64,000 bases of DNA from Marinibacterium anthonyi (GTDB lineage: Bacteria > Pseudomonadota > Alphaproteobacteria > Rhodobacterales > Rhodobacteraceae). The notes under the pieces were generated by a model. The model saw only the letters and a program-made list of their open reading frames with translations, did not search any database and was not told the DNA's origin. Position 1 is the stretch's first letter; every line of letters starts with the position of its first letter. Below, piece after piece: positions 1-8,659 of this stretch. A program made the translations under genes and the position numbers. The DNA is taken from assembly GCA_003217735.2 (NCBI GenBank), contig CP031585.1, positions 3,211,501 to 3,275,500 of the forward strand, read 5' to 3'.

Positions 1-325
1 GCGGATCCAGCGAGGCGCCGGGGTCCTGGTAGGCATATTGCAGGCGCCGCCGCAACGCGCGGGCCTCGCGCGGGGTGCGGCCGGCGATTTCCTTGCCCTC
101 GAAGCGGATGGATCCGGAATTGGGGGCCTGGATGCCCATCAGCGTCTTGCCCAGCGTGGACTTGCCACAGCCGGATTCGCCCACCAGCCCCATGATCTCG
201 CCCGGGGCCAGGTCAAAGCTGACCCCGTCCAGCGCCCGGATCTGGCCCAGCTTGCGGTTGAACGGGCCACGGATGTCGAACCGGACATTCAGGTCGGTGA
301 CGGAAAGAAGGGCGGTATCTGTCAT
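1..325 (-). CDS. Dipeptide/oligopeptide ABC transporter ATP-binding protein, DppF/OppF-like (3' end cut by window edge)
   Basis: Only the first 108 residues are visible. They hold a nucleotide-binding domain with Walker A GESGCGKS near residue 50 and a Q-loop region (YAYQDPGASLDP) running into the left edge. Family members energise peptide or opine uptake together with a second ATPase, two permeases and a binding protein, all of which lie directly upstream here. The ATG overlaps the stop of the preceding ATPase gene (ATGA), so it is the last visible gene of that operon. The substrate cannot be read from an ATPase. Family assignment is firm; the C-terminal oligopeptide/HPY region is outside the window. 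Confidence 0.9.
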   Translation of the reverse strand, partial: MTDTALLSVTDLNVRFDIRGPFNRKLGQIRALDGVSFDLAPGEIMGLVGESGCGKSTLGKTLMGIQAPNSGSIRFEGKEIAGRTPREARALRRRLQYAYQDPGASLDP

Positions 326-1371
326 CCCCGGGCCTCCTTGTGGGCTGGTGTCGCGGTGGCAAGCGGATGGACGCAGCGCACCAGGTGCCCCGGCCCCGCC
401 AGGTGGGCGTCGGGCCGCGAGCGGCAGGCGTCTGTCGCGCGATCGCATCGGGTCTGAAACCGGCAGCCCGGCGGCGGCGCGTAGAAGCTGGGCAATTCGC
501 CGGGGATCCCGGTCATCCCCCCGCCGCCTTCGGGCAGCGAGGCCAGCAGCTTGGCGGTGTAGGGATGCGTGGGTCGGTTGAAGAACTCGGCCACCGGCGC
601 GGCCTCGACGTCCTGGCCCGCGTACATCACGGTGATCTTGTCGCAGATCTCGTAAGCGGATCCCAGGTCGTGGGTCGTCAGCATCACCGCCACGCCCCGG
701 TCGGTGGCAAGGGTGCGCAAAAGGCCCAGGATCTGCGCCTGGATCGTCACGTCCAGCGCCGTGGTCGGTTCATCGGCGATGATCAGGTCCGGTTCGGGCA
801 ACAGCGCCATGGCGATCATCAGCCGCTGGCGCTGTCCGCCCGACACCTCGTGCGGGTATTTGGACAGCAATTGTTCGGGGCGCGGCAACTGGACCAGGTT
901 CAGCATCTCCATCACCTTGTCACGGTCCTGCCGGCGCCGCGCCCGGGGATAGGGTGTCAGCAGCGCCGGCATCCGGGACCGGCCCGGCGCGCGGCGCGGC
1001 GATTTCCATTTCAGCAGCTCGTCGATCTGCTGGCCGATGGTGAACACCGGGTTGAGCGAGGTAAAGGGATCCTGCGGGATGAACGTCACGCGGCGGCCGC
1101 GCACGGCCTCCTGTTGGGCGGCATTTGCCTTGCCCAGCATGTCGACCCCGTCAAAGTCGATCCGCCCGCCCCGGATGTCCAGCGCGTTGCGCGGCAGCAC
1201 CCCCAGGATCGCGCGGGCCAGCGTGGTCTTGCCACAACCGGATTCGCCCACCAGCCCGACGATCTCGCCCCGGCGCATCGACATGTTGGCCCCGTCAAGG
1301 ATATGGGCAAACCCGCCATCCCCGCGAAAGCCAAGCGAAAGGTCCTGAACGGTCAGAAGCGCGTCGGCCAT
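322..1371 (-). CDS. Dipeptide/oligopeptide ABC transporter ATP-binding protein, DppD/OppD-like
   Basis: This 349-residue cytoplasmic ATPase shows Walker A GESGCGKT near residue 45, signature VSGGQRQRL, Walker B DLIIADEPT and the H-loop TTHD. It ends in the cysteine-containing oligopeptide-transporter tail (PGCRFQTRC) that marks the Dpp/Opp/Nik group. An Arg/Pro-rich insertion of about 25 residues (around residues 125-155) before the helical domain is longer than usual. It shares one base with the permease gene before it and overlaps the next ATPase by ATGA, so translation is probably coupled. It likely pairs with the edge-cut DppF-like protein as the ATPase heterodimer. Confidence 0.92.
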   Translation of the reverse strand: MADALLTVQDLSLGFRGDGGFAHILDGANMSMRRGEIVGLVGESGCGKTTLARAILGVLPRNALDIRGGRIDFDGVDMLGKANAAQQEAVRGRRVTFIPQDPFTSLNPVFTIGQQIDELLKWKSPRRAPGRSRMPALLTPYPRARRRQDRDKVMEMLNLVQLPRPEQLLSKYPHEVSGGQRQRLMIAMALLPEPDLIIADEPTTALDVTIQAQILGLLRTLATDRGVAVMLTTHDLGSAYEICDKITVMYAGQDVEAAPVAEFFNRPTHPYTAKLLASLPEGGGGMTGIPGELPSFYAPPPGCRFQTRCDRATDACRSRPDAHLAGPGHLVRCVHPLATATPAHKEARG

Positions 1372-2210
1372 CAGCTTCCCTTTCTCAGCTTGGGGTCAAG
1401 GATGTCGCGCAGCCCGTCACCCAGCAGATTGAAGCCCATCACCACGAGGAAGATCGCAAGGCCCGGCGCGGCGGCATACCACCAGGCCTCGGGCAGGAAT
1501 TCCCGCGCCTCCGATATCATGCGTCCCCATTCGGGCGTGGGCGGCGGTGCGCCAAGGCCCAGGAACCCCAGGGCGGCGGCGGTCAGGATCGTGGCGCCCA
1601 TGCCGATGGATGTGCGCACGATGATGGCCGACGCGGTGTTGGGCAGGATGTGCAGCACCATGACCCGCCAGTCCGACGCCCCCAGCGCCTGTGCCGCCTC
1701 GACAAAGGTCTGGGCCTTCAACGACCGGGTTTCCGCATAGACCAGCCGCGCCCAGAACGGCCAGTAGGTCAGCGACAGGGCCAGGATGACGTTTTCCACC
1801 GACGGCCCCAGCGTCTGGGCAATGGCGATGGCCAGCACGATCTGGGGCACCGCCAGGAACACGTCGGAGGTGCGCATCAGGAACCCGCCGGGGAAGCCTT
1901 CGTAATAGCCCGCCAGCAGGCCGATGGGCACGCCGATGGCGACCGACACGCCCACGGCGATGACCGCGATGGTGATGGTGATGCGCGCCCCGAACAGGAT
2001 GCGCGAAAACACGTCCGACCCCATCCGGTCGGTGCCGAACAAGTGCTGCGCCGACGGCGCCTGCAGCCGGTCGGTCAGGTGAAAGTCGGTCACGTCGCCG
2101 GGATACGGCGCGATCCAGGGCGCGAAGATCGCGATCAGCACGAGGGCCAGGATGATGGCGGCGCCCAAACCGGCGGCCCGGTCCGCGAAAAGCCGTTTCA
2201 GCGGGGTCAT
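1371..2210 (-). CDS. Dipeptide ABC transporter permease, DppC-like
   Basis: The 279-residue protein has a single N-terminal membrane helix (residues about 15-35), then a periplasmic segment with the typical LFGTDRMGSDVFSRILFGARI motif and five further helices. The EAA loop (EAAQALGASDWRVMVLHILPN) that contacts the ATPases is clear. This is the architecture of the DppC/OppC half of a peptide-type importer. It overlaps dppB by ATGA and dppD by one base, in the usual order binding protein, B, C, D, F. Substrate unknown. Confidence 0.92.
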   Translation of the reverse strand: MTPLKRLFADRAAGLGAAIILALVLIAIFAPWIAPYPGDVTDFHLTDRLQAPSAQHLFGTDRMGSDVFSRILFGARITITIAVIAVGVSVAIGVPIGLLAGYYEGFPGGFLMRTSDVFLAVPQIVLAIAIAQTLGPSVENVILALSLTYWPFWARLVYAETRSLKAQTFVEAAQALGASDWRVMVLHILPNTASAIIVRTSIGMGATILTAAALGFLGLGAPPPTPEWGRMISEAREFLPEAWWYAAAPGLAIFLVVMGFNLLGDGLRDILDPKLRKGS

Positions 2211-3211
2211 TTCAGGGTCCTCGGGTCGATGAACGTGTGCAGGATGTCGACAAGCAGGTTCACCCCGATGAACACCACGCCGACGATGATGGAAAATCCC
2301 AGGATCGCCTTGGTGTCCGATTGCAGGATGGATTGCACGGCATAGGTGCCAAGGCCTGGCCAGTCGAAGACCGCCTCGACCACCACGGCGCCGGCGAACA
2401 GCGACCCGAAGATCAGGCCGATCTGGGTGACCGTGGAAATCAGCGCGTTGCGCAGCACGTATTTCCAGATGATCAGTGGCGCCGGAAAGCCCATGGCGCG
2501 TTCATAAAGGACGAAGTTCGAATTGATCACCTCCAGCACGCCGGCCCGCGAAAACCGCACCAATGTGGCGGCGGCCGGCAGCGCCAGCGTGATCGCGGGC
2601 AGCAGCATATGGTGGAACGTGTCGCCCAGCGACTCCCAGTCGCGGGTCAGGATGGAATCGAGGACGTAGAAGCCGGTGATCTCTTCGGGGCCCCAGCCCG
2701 ATACCCGCCCGTTCAGCGGCGTCCACCCCAGCCGGGTCGAGAAATACATCTGCAGTTCCATCGCCAGCCAGAAGCTGGCGACCGCCAGCCCCGACACCGA
2801 CAGCACCCGCAGCGTCTGGTCGATCATCGTGTTGCGTTTGACCGCCGAAACCACCCCCAGCGGCACGCCAAGGCCGATGGCGATGATCATCGCGGCGATG
2901 GTCAGTTCCAGCGTGGCGGGCAGCCGGTGCAGCAGGTCGTCCGAGATCGCGCGCTGGGTATAAAGGCTTTGGCCCAGGTCGCCCGTGGCCAAGTCGCGCA
3001 CGTAGCGGGTGAACTGGACATGAAGCGGCTGGTCCAGCCCCATCTCGGCGCGCAGCGCCTGCACCTGCGTTTCGGTCGCGTTTTCACCGGCGATGATGCG
3101 GGCCGGATCGGTCGGGATGACGTTCGAAATGAAGAAGACCACGAAGACGAGGCCGAAGAGCGTCGGAATGAACCAGACGAGGCGCGACAGGATGATTTCC
3201 AGTCTTCGCAT
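2207..3211 (-). CDS. Dipeptide ABC transporter permease, DppB-like
   Basis: This 334-residue inner-membrane protein starts with a hydrophobic helix (LSRLVWFIPTLFGLVFVVFFI) and carries the DppB-type GDLGQSLYTQRAI segment, six predicted helices and an EAA loop near ERAMGFPAPLIIWKYVLRN. It ends in the common DPRT motif. A Shine-Dalgarno-like GGAG lies 8 nt before the ATG. It is separated from the upstream binding-protein gene by a strong 11-bp hairpin, probably to set a high binding-protein to permease ratio. Confidence 0.92.
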   Translation of the reverse strand: MRRLEIILSRLVWFIPTLFGLVFVVFFISNVIPTDPARIIAGENATETQVQALRAEMGLDQPLHVQFTRYVRDLATGDLGQSLYTQRAISDDLLHRLPATLELTIAAMIIAIGLGVPLGVVSAVKRNTMIDQTLRVLSVSGLAVASFWLAMELQMYFSTRLGWTPLNGRVSGWGPEEITGFYVLDSILTRDWESLGDTFHHMLLPAITLALPAAATLVRFSRAGVLEVINSNFVLYERAMGFPAPLIIWKYVLRNALISTVTQIGLIFGSLFAGAVVVEAVFDWPGLGTYAVQSILQSDTKAILGFSIIVGVVFIGVNLLVDILHTFIDPRTLK

Positions 3212-3258
3212 GAGGAGGCTCCGATCAGGCTGGGAATTCTGGCGAAAATGTCGGGGAT

Positions 3259-3291
3259 CGGGCGCCGCCCCCGTCAGGTCGGCGGCGCCCG
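3259..3291 (-). promoter_or_regulatory. Intercistronic GC hairpin after binding-protein gene
   Basis: A perfect 11-bp inverted repeat (CGGGCGCCGCC pairing 3259-3269 with 3281-3291, 11-nt loop) begins 15 nt after the stop of the binding-protein gene and precedes dppB. No T-run follows in the reading direction, so a rho-independent terminator is unlikely. An RNA-stabilising or partial-attenuation role is inferred from similar elements in other ABC operons. Equivalent hairpins follow the three other binding-protein genes in the window. Confidence 0.75.
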
Positions 3292-3306
3292 GTTGTCAGG
3301 ACGGGA

Positions 3307-4860
3307 TCAGTGTTCGAGGTAAGCCCACCGCATGTCCTGGCCGTTGCCGACCGGGCAGAAGCGGACGTTCTTGACGTTGGACGCATAGGGGCCGAACCAC
3401 TTGGTGTTGTAGATCCAGATGCCGGCGGCATCGTCGTAGATCTGCTTGGTGGCGGCCTTGTACAATTCGGCGCGTTCATCCTGATCGGTGATGACCAACG
3501 CCTTCTCCAGTTCTTCGTCGACCTGCGCGTTGTGGTAGTCCGACACGTTGCGCGTCGGCGCATAGCGCGAGGCGTAAAGTTCGCCGACCCAGTTGTTGGG
3601 ATCCACGTAGTAGGTGGATTTCCAGTAAGGCACCATGTCGGGCATGGTTTCGGGGTTCTGCATGTTTGACGAGATCACCGGCCAGGGGGAGCTTTCGATC
3701 TCGACCTCGATGCCCAGCTGCGACAGCCCGTTCTGCATCAGCGCGGCCGCCTGTTCGGTTTCCGAAAATCCCGCCAGCGTGCCGATCTTCAGCGTGCGGA
3801 TCTCGTCGCCATGTTCGGCCTTGTAGGCGTCCAGGTATTCGCGGGCCTTGTCCAGGTCGAAATCATAGCCCGGCACGTCCGGCGCGCCCCACAGGTTGCC
3901 CGGAACGATCGTGGGGTTGCGGGCCACGGTGCCCTGCATGATCTCGTTGATATAGCCGTCGTAGTCGAAGGCATGCACCATCGCCATGCGGAAGTTCTTG
4001 TCGTCCAGCGGCGCACGGCCATTGTGCATCGCGATGTGGAAGACCCGCATGGATTCCTCCTCGATGATCTGGACGTCCTCGTCCTCGCGCAGCCGGTCGA
4101 CCTGGTCGGGCGCCAGATAGCCGTCAAGCCCCTGGTAGTCGCCCCGCATCAGGCCCTGGATCCGCGTGTTGGTCTCCAGCACGGTGCGGAATTCGATCTC
4201 GTCGAAATACTTGTCGCCCCAACCGGCAAAGTGATCGGCAAAGCGTTCGCCGACAAAGCCCCGCGCCGGATCGTAACGCTTGAGCGTATAGGACCCGGAT
4301 CCCGCGACGTGGTCGATCAGGTAGGCCTGGCCCATGTCGCCGTCGACCTCGTGTTCCTGCACGACGTCCTTGTTGACGACCAATATGTCGGGCACCAGCG
4401 CCGCGAAGATGGCCGAGGGTTCCTTGAGCGTGAAGGCCACGGTGTGGTCGTCGACCGCCACGGTGCTGCCCGGGTCGATCATCGGCAGGAACAGCGACCC
4501 GGCCCCGCGCTTGAGCTCCAGCATGCGTTCGAAGGAATAGACCACGTCATCGGCCGTCATCAGGCTGCCGTCGTGGAACGGCACGTCGTCGCGCAGGTTG
4601 AATGTCCAGGTCAGGCCATCGTCGGACACGGTGTGATCGGTGGCAAGCCAGGGGATCAGCTGGGGCGGGTTGTCCACCCAGCGGTACAGCCCGTCGTAGA
4701 AGTTCAGGCGGCTGGCCACCCGCGCCACGTCCCGCACCGTGTGCGGATCCAGCGTGTCATAGGCAGAGTTGTTGGCATGGACGTAACGGTCCTGCGCCTG
4801 CCCGAGGGCTGGCAGTGCCAGGGCGAGTGCGGAGCACAACGCCAGTACGGTATGTTTCAT
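3307..4860 (-). CDS. ABC transporter substrate-binding protein, family 5 (peptide/opine type)
   Basis: The 517-residue periplasmic protein starts with a Sec signal peptide (MKHTVLALCSALALALPALGQAQD; cleavage likely near residue 23). That fixes the start at 4860 although the frame stays open upstream. SBP_bac_5 hallmarks are visible: LATDHTVSDDGLTWTFNLRD and VPFHDGSLMTADDVVYSFERM in the N-terminal lobe, and GMNQAYLIDHVAGSGSYTLKRYD-like residues in the middle. Members bind peptides, nickel complexes, opines or other amides. It sits between the deacetylase gene and dppBCDF and presumably feeds the Hyu/deacetylase pathway with its substrate. Confidence 0.92.
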   Translation of the reverse strand: MKHTVLALCSALALALPALGQAQDRYVHANNSAYDTLDPHTVRDVARVASRLNFYDGLYRWVDNPPQLIPWLATDHTVSDDGLTWTFNLRDDVPFHDGSLMTADDVVYSFERMLELKRGAGSLFLPMIDPGSTVAVDDHTVAFTLKEPSAIFAALVPDILVVNKDVVQEHEVDGDMGQAYLIDHVAGSGSYTLKRYDPARGFVGERFADHFAGWGDKYFDEIEFRTVLETNTRIQGLMRGDYQGLDGYLAPDQVDRLREDEDVQIIEEESMRVFHIAMHNGRAPLDDKNFRMAMVHAFDYDGYINEIMQGTVARNPTIVPGNLWGAPDVPGYDFDLDKAREYLDAYKAEHGDEIRTLKIGTLAGFSETEQAAALMQNGLSQLGIEVEIESSPWPVISSNMQNPETMPDMVPYWKSTYYVDPNNWVGELYASRYAPTRNVSDYHNAQVDEELEKALVITDQDERAELYKAATKQIYDDAAGIWIYNTKWFGPYASNVKNVRFCPVGNGQDMRWAYLEH

Positions 4861-4990
4861 CACGCGTCTCTCTGTTGGGTCTGTTGTCGGTCTTGCCTTT
4901 GTTCGTATTGGCCGCACCGATGGGCTTCGGGACGGCAGGGGCCCTGACGGGCCGGGTTCATCGGGTCTTGGTCTTGGGTGGTGACAGGCG
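4861..4990. other. Spacer between deacetylase and binding-protein genes
   Basis: This 130-bp gap is T/G-rich on the plus strand (pyrimidine/A-rich on the coding strand) and breaks an otherwise tightly overlapped operon. It has only a weak GGCCC-TGAC-GGGCC hairpin and no convincing terminator. It could hold a secondary promoter for the transporter half, but no clear -35/-10 pair is visible. Confidence 0.4.
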
Positions 4991-5881
4991 TCAGCCGTGG
5001 GCCTTGGCCCATTGAACGATCTCGGCATGGGTCGCGAACCAGACGTCGCCCTTGGCCTTGGCCAGGCGGACCATCTCCTCGAAGATCCAGATGCGCGACC
5101 GGTAGCCGGTGACATGGGGATGCATGGTCAGCTGAAAGACCCCGCCCTCGGCATAAGCGGCCTCGAATTCGCGGCGGAAGACGTCGAAGACGGCTTCGGG
5201 CGGCGTATAGGGGCGCAGGGCGGAAAAGCGGTTCATGTTGAAATAGACCGCATCGTCGCGGATCCATTCCACGGGCAGTTCGATCACGCCCGTATCTTCG
5301 CCATCCAGCAGCAGCTTGTGGCAATCCACATCGGCCATCAGCGAGCTGTCGTACAGCAGCCCCATGTCCCGGGTGATTTCCAGCGTGATATGCGAGAAAT
5401 CCCAGGACGGCGTGCGGATCCCCACCGGGCGCTGGCCGGAAATCTCTTCCAGCACGTCGGCCGACCGCATCTGCAGGTCGCGTTCGACGTCCGGAGGCAG
5501 AACGGAATTGCGTTCATGGATCCAGCCGTGGATGCCGACTTCGTGGCCTTCCCCCGCAAACATGCGGATCTCGTCGGGGTAAAGTTTCGCAACCACCGCA
5601 GGGACATAGAAGCTGGCCTTGATGTCATGGCGGCGGATGACGTCCATGATGCGAGGGATGCCCTGGCGGTGGCCGTATTGCCCCCGGCTGAGCGCGCCGA
5701 TGGAAGTACCGCCGTCGCGCAACTCGTTGCTGTCATGATCCACGTCGAACGACATCGCCACCGCGCATTTGGCGCCGCCCGGCCAGGTCGCGGGTTTCAG
5801 GCTGTCGCCGGCGCGCACCCGGTCGACCTTGGCGCGCCAGACCTCTTCGGGCCATTCCCACGGGTTTTCGGAAATCGTCAT
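4991..5881 (-). CDS. Polysaccharide deacetylase family (CE4, HpPgdA/PuuE-like) metal-dependent deacetylase
   Basis: The 296-residue cytoplasmic protein has a NodB-type fold with the metal/acid motif SFDVDHD (Asp46, Asp48), the HxxxH motif HGWIH (His118, His122), the RTPSWDFS motif and a late HPHVTG. The SRGQYG and GIPRIMDVI segments resemble the Helicobacter PgdA-like subgroup, whose members often act on small N-acyl or imide substrates rather than polymers. There is no signal peptide. Sitting in a hydantoinase operon with a peptide importer, it more likely hydrolyses an imported N-acyl or cyclic amide than peptidoglycan (inference). Confidence 0.82.
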   Translation of the reverse strand: MTISENPWEWPEEVWRAKVDRVRAGDSLKPATWPGGAKCAVAMSFDVDHDSNELRDGGTSIGALSRGQYGHRQGIPRIMDVIRRHDIKASFYVPAVVAKLYPDEIRMFAGEGHEVGIHGWIHERNSVLPPDVERDLQMRSADVLEEISGQRPVGIRTPSWDFSHITLEITRDMGLLYDSSLMADVDCHKLLLDGEDTGVIELPVEWIRDDAVYFNMNRFSALRPYTPPEAVFDVFRREFEAAYAEGGVFQLTMHPHVTGYRSRIWIFEEMVRLAKAKGDVWFATHAEIVQWAKAHG

Positions 5882-5900
5882 GTGTCAGCTCCTTGGATCC

Positions 5901-6650
5901 TCAGGGAAAGGGATGGCCGGTGACGGGCAGGACCTGCCCGGTGATGAACCCCGCCCGGTCCGACGCCAGAAAGGCGCAGGCGGCGGCGATATCGGACGGA
6001 TCGCCCAGACGGCGCAGGGCGATGTTGGCGACCATGCGGGCCTGGCCTTCTTCGCCGTAGCCGTCCCAGTTGCGTTCGTAATCGGGCGATGTCCGCATGA
6101 AGCCCGGCGCAATGGAATTCACCGTGATCCCGAAGGGCCCGAGTTCCAGCGCCATCTGCCGGGTCAGGCCGATCAGCCCGTGCTTGGCGGAACAGTAGGA
6201 TTGCACGCCGGTCAGGCTGGGCTTCAGCCCCGCGCCCGAGGATATGGTGACGATCCGCCCCGACCTGCGCGCCTTCATCGCCGGGATGACCGCGCGCATC
6301 AGGTTCAGCGCCGACATCACGTTGCCGTCGTAGATCGACAGCCATTCGGCATCCGTCACCTGTTCCAGCGGTTTCATCTGCTGGCCGCGCACGCCACCGG
6401 CGGCATTGACCACCACGTCCGGGGCAAGTGTGCCGAAGCGGCCCTTCACCGCCTCCAGGTCGCCAAGGTCGATGACCTCGGTCCGTGCGCCGGGGTGGGC
6501 GTCGGCGAACCGCGCCAGGTCGTCGCCCAGGATATCGGCGGCCACCACGTCGGCGCCGGCGGCCAGGAATTCCGCCGCGATGCCCGCGCCGATGCCGCGC
6601 GCCGCGCCGGTGACCAGCACCGTCTGGCCCGAGAAATCGAAGCTGATCAT
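5901..6650 (-). CDS. Short-chain dehydrogenase/reductase (SDR)
   Basis: This 249-residue classical SDR has the NAD(P)-binding TGAARGIG at about residues 14-21, NAAGG, the catalytic Ser in ISSGAG, and the YCSAK (YxxxK) motif. DILGDD after the second strand suggests an Asp that favours NAD+. The start at 6650 gives an ATGA overlap with hyuB; the frame runs further upstream inside hyuB but without SDR sequence. It probably oxidises or reduces an intermediate of the Hyu pathway. Substrate unknown. Confidence 0.88.
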   Translation of the reverse strand: MISFDFSGQTVLVTGAARGIGAGIAAEFLAAGADVVAADILGDDLARFADAHPGARTEVIDLGDLEAVKGRFGTLAPDVVVNAAGGVRGQQMKPLEQVTDAEWLSIYDGNVMSALNLMRAVIPAMKARRSGRIVTISSGAGLKPSLTGVQSYCSAKHGLIGLTRQMALELGPFGITVNSIAPGFMRTSPDYERNWDGYGEEGQARMVANIALRRLGDPSDIAAACAFLASDRAGFITGQVLPVTGHPFP

Positions 6651-8659
6651 TCCGCCGCCACCTTCGCCGCCATCGACCGGACCAGCCCCGGAACCCGGGT
6701 CTTCACAGCCTCGATCGCCGCCCACACGTCACTGCCATCCCCGCGCAGCGTGTCCTTTGGCATCGCCGCGATCCGGTCGAACACCTCGCGCTTGACGAAG
6801 TGGCGCCAGTGCACCGGCATCTGTGACAGGGCCGTCGTCAGCGCCGCGTAATTTGCGTCGGTCCAGGAGACCTCGAACGCCTTTCGGCTGGCGTTGTAGC
6901 TGTAGGTCTGGGGCGCGGGCGCCACATGGGCGGCCCTCAGGGCCTGCGTCGCCTCCGCGTCCAGTTGCCCGTCCGCGTCGACAACCACGCCGTAGCTGTC
7001 GCGCGCCGCCTTTGGCGTGACCGAGCCGCGCAGGACATCGCGCACCACCAGATCGACATCGCGGTCGAACGGATCGCCAAAGCCCGCGCCGCCGCCCGAT
7101 GTCAGGTTGAAGACGTCCCCGGGGCCCAGCGGCACCACGTCGGTGTTGCCCAGGTCGATCCGTTCGCCATCGGGCGTGAACTGCGTGAACATCGATGGCG
7201 CGCCGGGCAGGCCACCCGCGCCGCCCCAGGCGGCAAAGATCGTGCGGTCGCGGTTGCGCGCCGTGACCACGGTGTCGGGGGTAAAGACCTCGACCTCCAA
7301 CTCCGTCGCCATGCCGCCGCGCGCGCGGCCCGGGCCGCCGGAATCCGGCACCAGCCCGTAGCGGCGGAACTTGATCGGCACCTCGACCTCGTTGATCTCG
7401 ACCGGCGTGTTCTTCAGGAACGACGAATTCGCCCCCGACCCGTCGGTCCCGTCCCCCAGCGCCGATCCCCCCGCCCCGCCCGTCACCGGGTCGATGGACG
7501 CCATGGCCAGCTTGCCGCTGGCCGCATCGAAGGTCTTGACGTTGACAATCCCGCCACCGCCCGCGGCCCCCACCGGCAGCCGGTCGGGCGCGGCGGCATG
7601 GAACGCGCCCATCACCACGCCCTGCAGCCGCCCGCAGGTCAGCGAGCGCATGCCGACGGCGGCCGGATATTGCGGGTTCAGCACCGTGCCCTCGGGCACG
7701 ATGCAGGTTGCGGCCCTGAGGATCCCGCCATTCAGCGGGATCGAGGGATCCAGCGTATAAAGGCAGTAATTGTACCCCACCATCAGCAGGATGTGCCGGG
7801 GGTTGCCCCCGGTGGGCATGTTCAGCGCCGATTTCAACTGCGGGTCCGATCCGGTGAAATCCATGATCACCTCGTCGCCCCGGATCTTCAGCGTCAGGTC
7901 CAGCCGCACCGGCACACCCGATGGCCCGTCTTCGTCCAGGTAGTCGACGAACCGGAAATCCCCGTCCGGCAGCCCGCCGATGACCGCCCGCGCGCGCGCC
8001 TCGGCCACGTCCAGCAGATCCTCGATCCCGTTGCGGACCACGTCGACGCCGAACTTGCGGATCATCTCGTGCATCTTGGCTTCGCCGGTGTTCACGGCGG
8101 CGATCTGGGCGTTCAGGTCGCCCCGGTTCTGGTCCGGCATGCGCACGTTCAGCATCATCGTCTCGATCAACTGTTCGTTCATCACGCCCCGGCTGATCAG
8201 CTTGGTCGGCCTGAACCGGATGCCTTCCTGGTGCACCTCGGTATTGGCGCGCGACAGCGACGCAGGCACCGCGCCGCCCATGTCGGTGTTGTGGATGTGG
8301 CCGACGGCAAAGGCGATGATCTCGCCCTCCCAGAAGATCGGCTTCCAGATGTGCATGTCGGGCGTATGGGTACAGACGAACCCCGAATAGGGGTCGTTGG
8401 TGACGCAGATGTCGCCTTCCTCGTAGTCCGCGATCATGTCCAGCGCGCCCTTGTAGTCGAGCCCGATGAACCACGTCGCCCCCAGGTCGCGTGGGCTAGC
8501 AAAGGTCATGCCCGACGGCGTCACGAGGCCGGTGGTGAAATCCTCGGTCTCCTTGACGAAGGTCGAATGGGCGGTGCGGAACAGCGTGAAGGCCATGCTT
8601 TCGGCCACCGCCTGGGCGTGATTTTCAAGCACCTTGAGCGTGACGGGATCAGTCCGCAT
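6647..8659 (-). CDS. Hydantoinase B / oxoprolinase family protein (HyuB-like)
   Basis: The 670-residue protein matches the HyuB half of the ATP-dependent N-methylhydantoinase / 5-oxoprolinase / acetophenone-carboxylase family. It begins DPVTLKVLENHAQAVAESM, contains the metal-site stretch EEGDICVTNDPYSG and HIHNTDMGG, and ends its core with GGGAGFGDPFDRD. HyuB typically forms a complex with HyuA for ATP-dependent amide ring opening or carboxylation. Its start overlaps hyuA by 11 nt. An extra C-terminal extension of about 100 residues follows the usual core. The exact reaction (hydantoin, oxoproline or ketone) cannot be told from sequence alone. Confidence 0.9.
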   Translation of the reverse strand: MRTDPVTLKVLENHAQAVAESMAFTLFRTAHSTFVKETEDFTTGLVTPSGMTFASPRDLGATWFIGLDYKGALDMIADYEEGDICVTNDPYSGFVCTHTPDMHIWKPIFWEGEIIAFAVGHIHNTDMGGAVPASLSRANTEVHQEGIRFRPTKLISRGVMNEQLIETMMLNVRMPDQNRGDLNAQIAAVNTGEAKMHEMIRKFGVDVVRNGIEDLLDVAEARARAVIGGLPDGDFRFVDYLDEDGPSGVPVRLDLTLKIRGDEVIMDFTGSDPQLKSALNMPTGGNPRHILLMVGYNYCLYTLDPSIPLNGGILRAATCIVPEGTVLNPQYPAAVGMRSLTCGRLQGVVMGAFHAAAPDRLPVGAAGGGGIVNVKTFDAASGKLAMASIDPVTGGAGGSALGDGTDGSGANSSFLKNTPVEINEVEVPIKFRRYGLVPDSGGPGRARGGMATELEVEVFTPDTVVTARNRDRTIFAAWGGAGGLPGAPSMFTQFTPDGERIDLGNTDVVPLGPGDVFNLTSGGGAGFGDPFDRDVDLVVRDVLRGSVTPKAARDSYGVVVDADGQLDAEATQALRAAHVAPAPQTYSYNASRKAFEVSWTDANYAALTTALSQMPVHWRHFVKREVFDRIAAMPKDTLRGDGSDVWAAIEAVKTRVPGLVRSMAAKVAAE

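Noticed and set aside
6729-8474. Long overlapping frames on both strands within hyuB
   Set aside because: hyuB has clear family motifs in its own frame; the alternatives are third-position GC artefacts.
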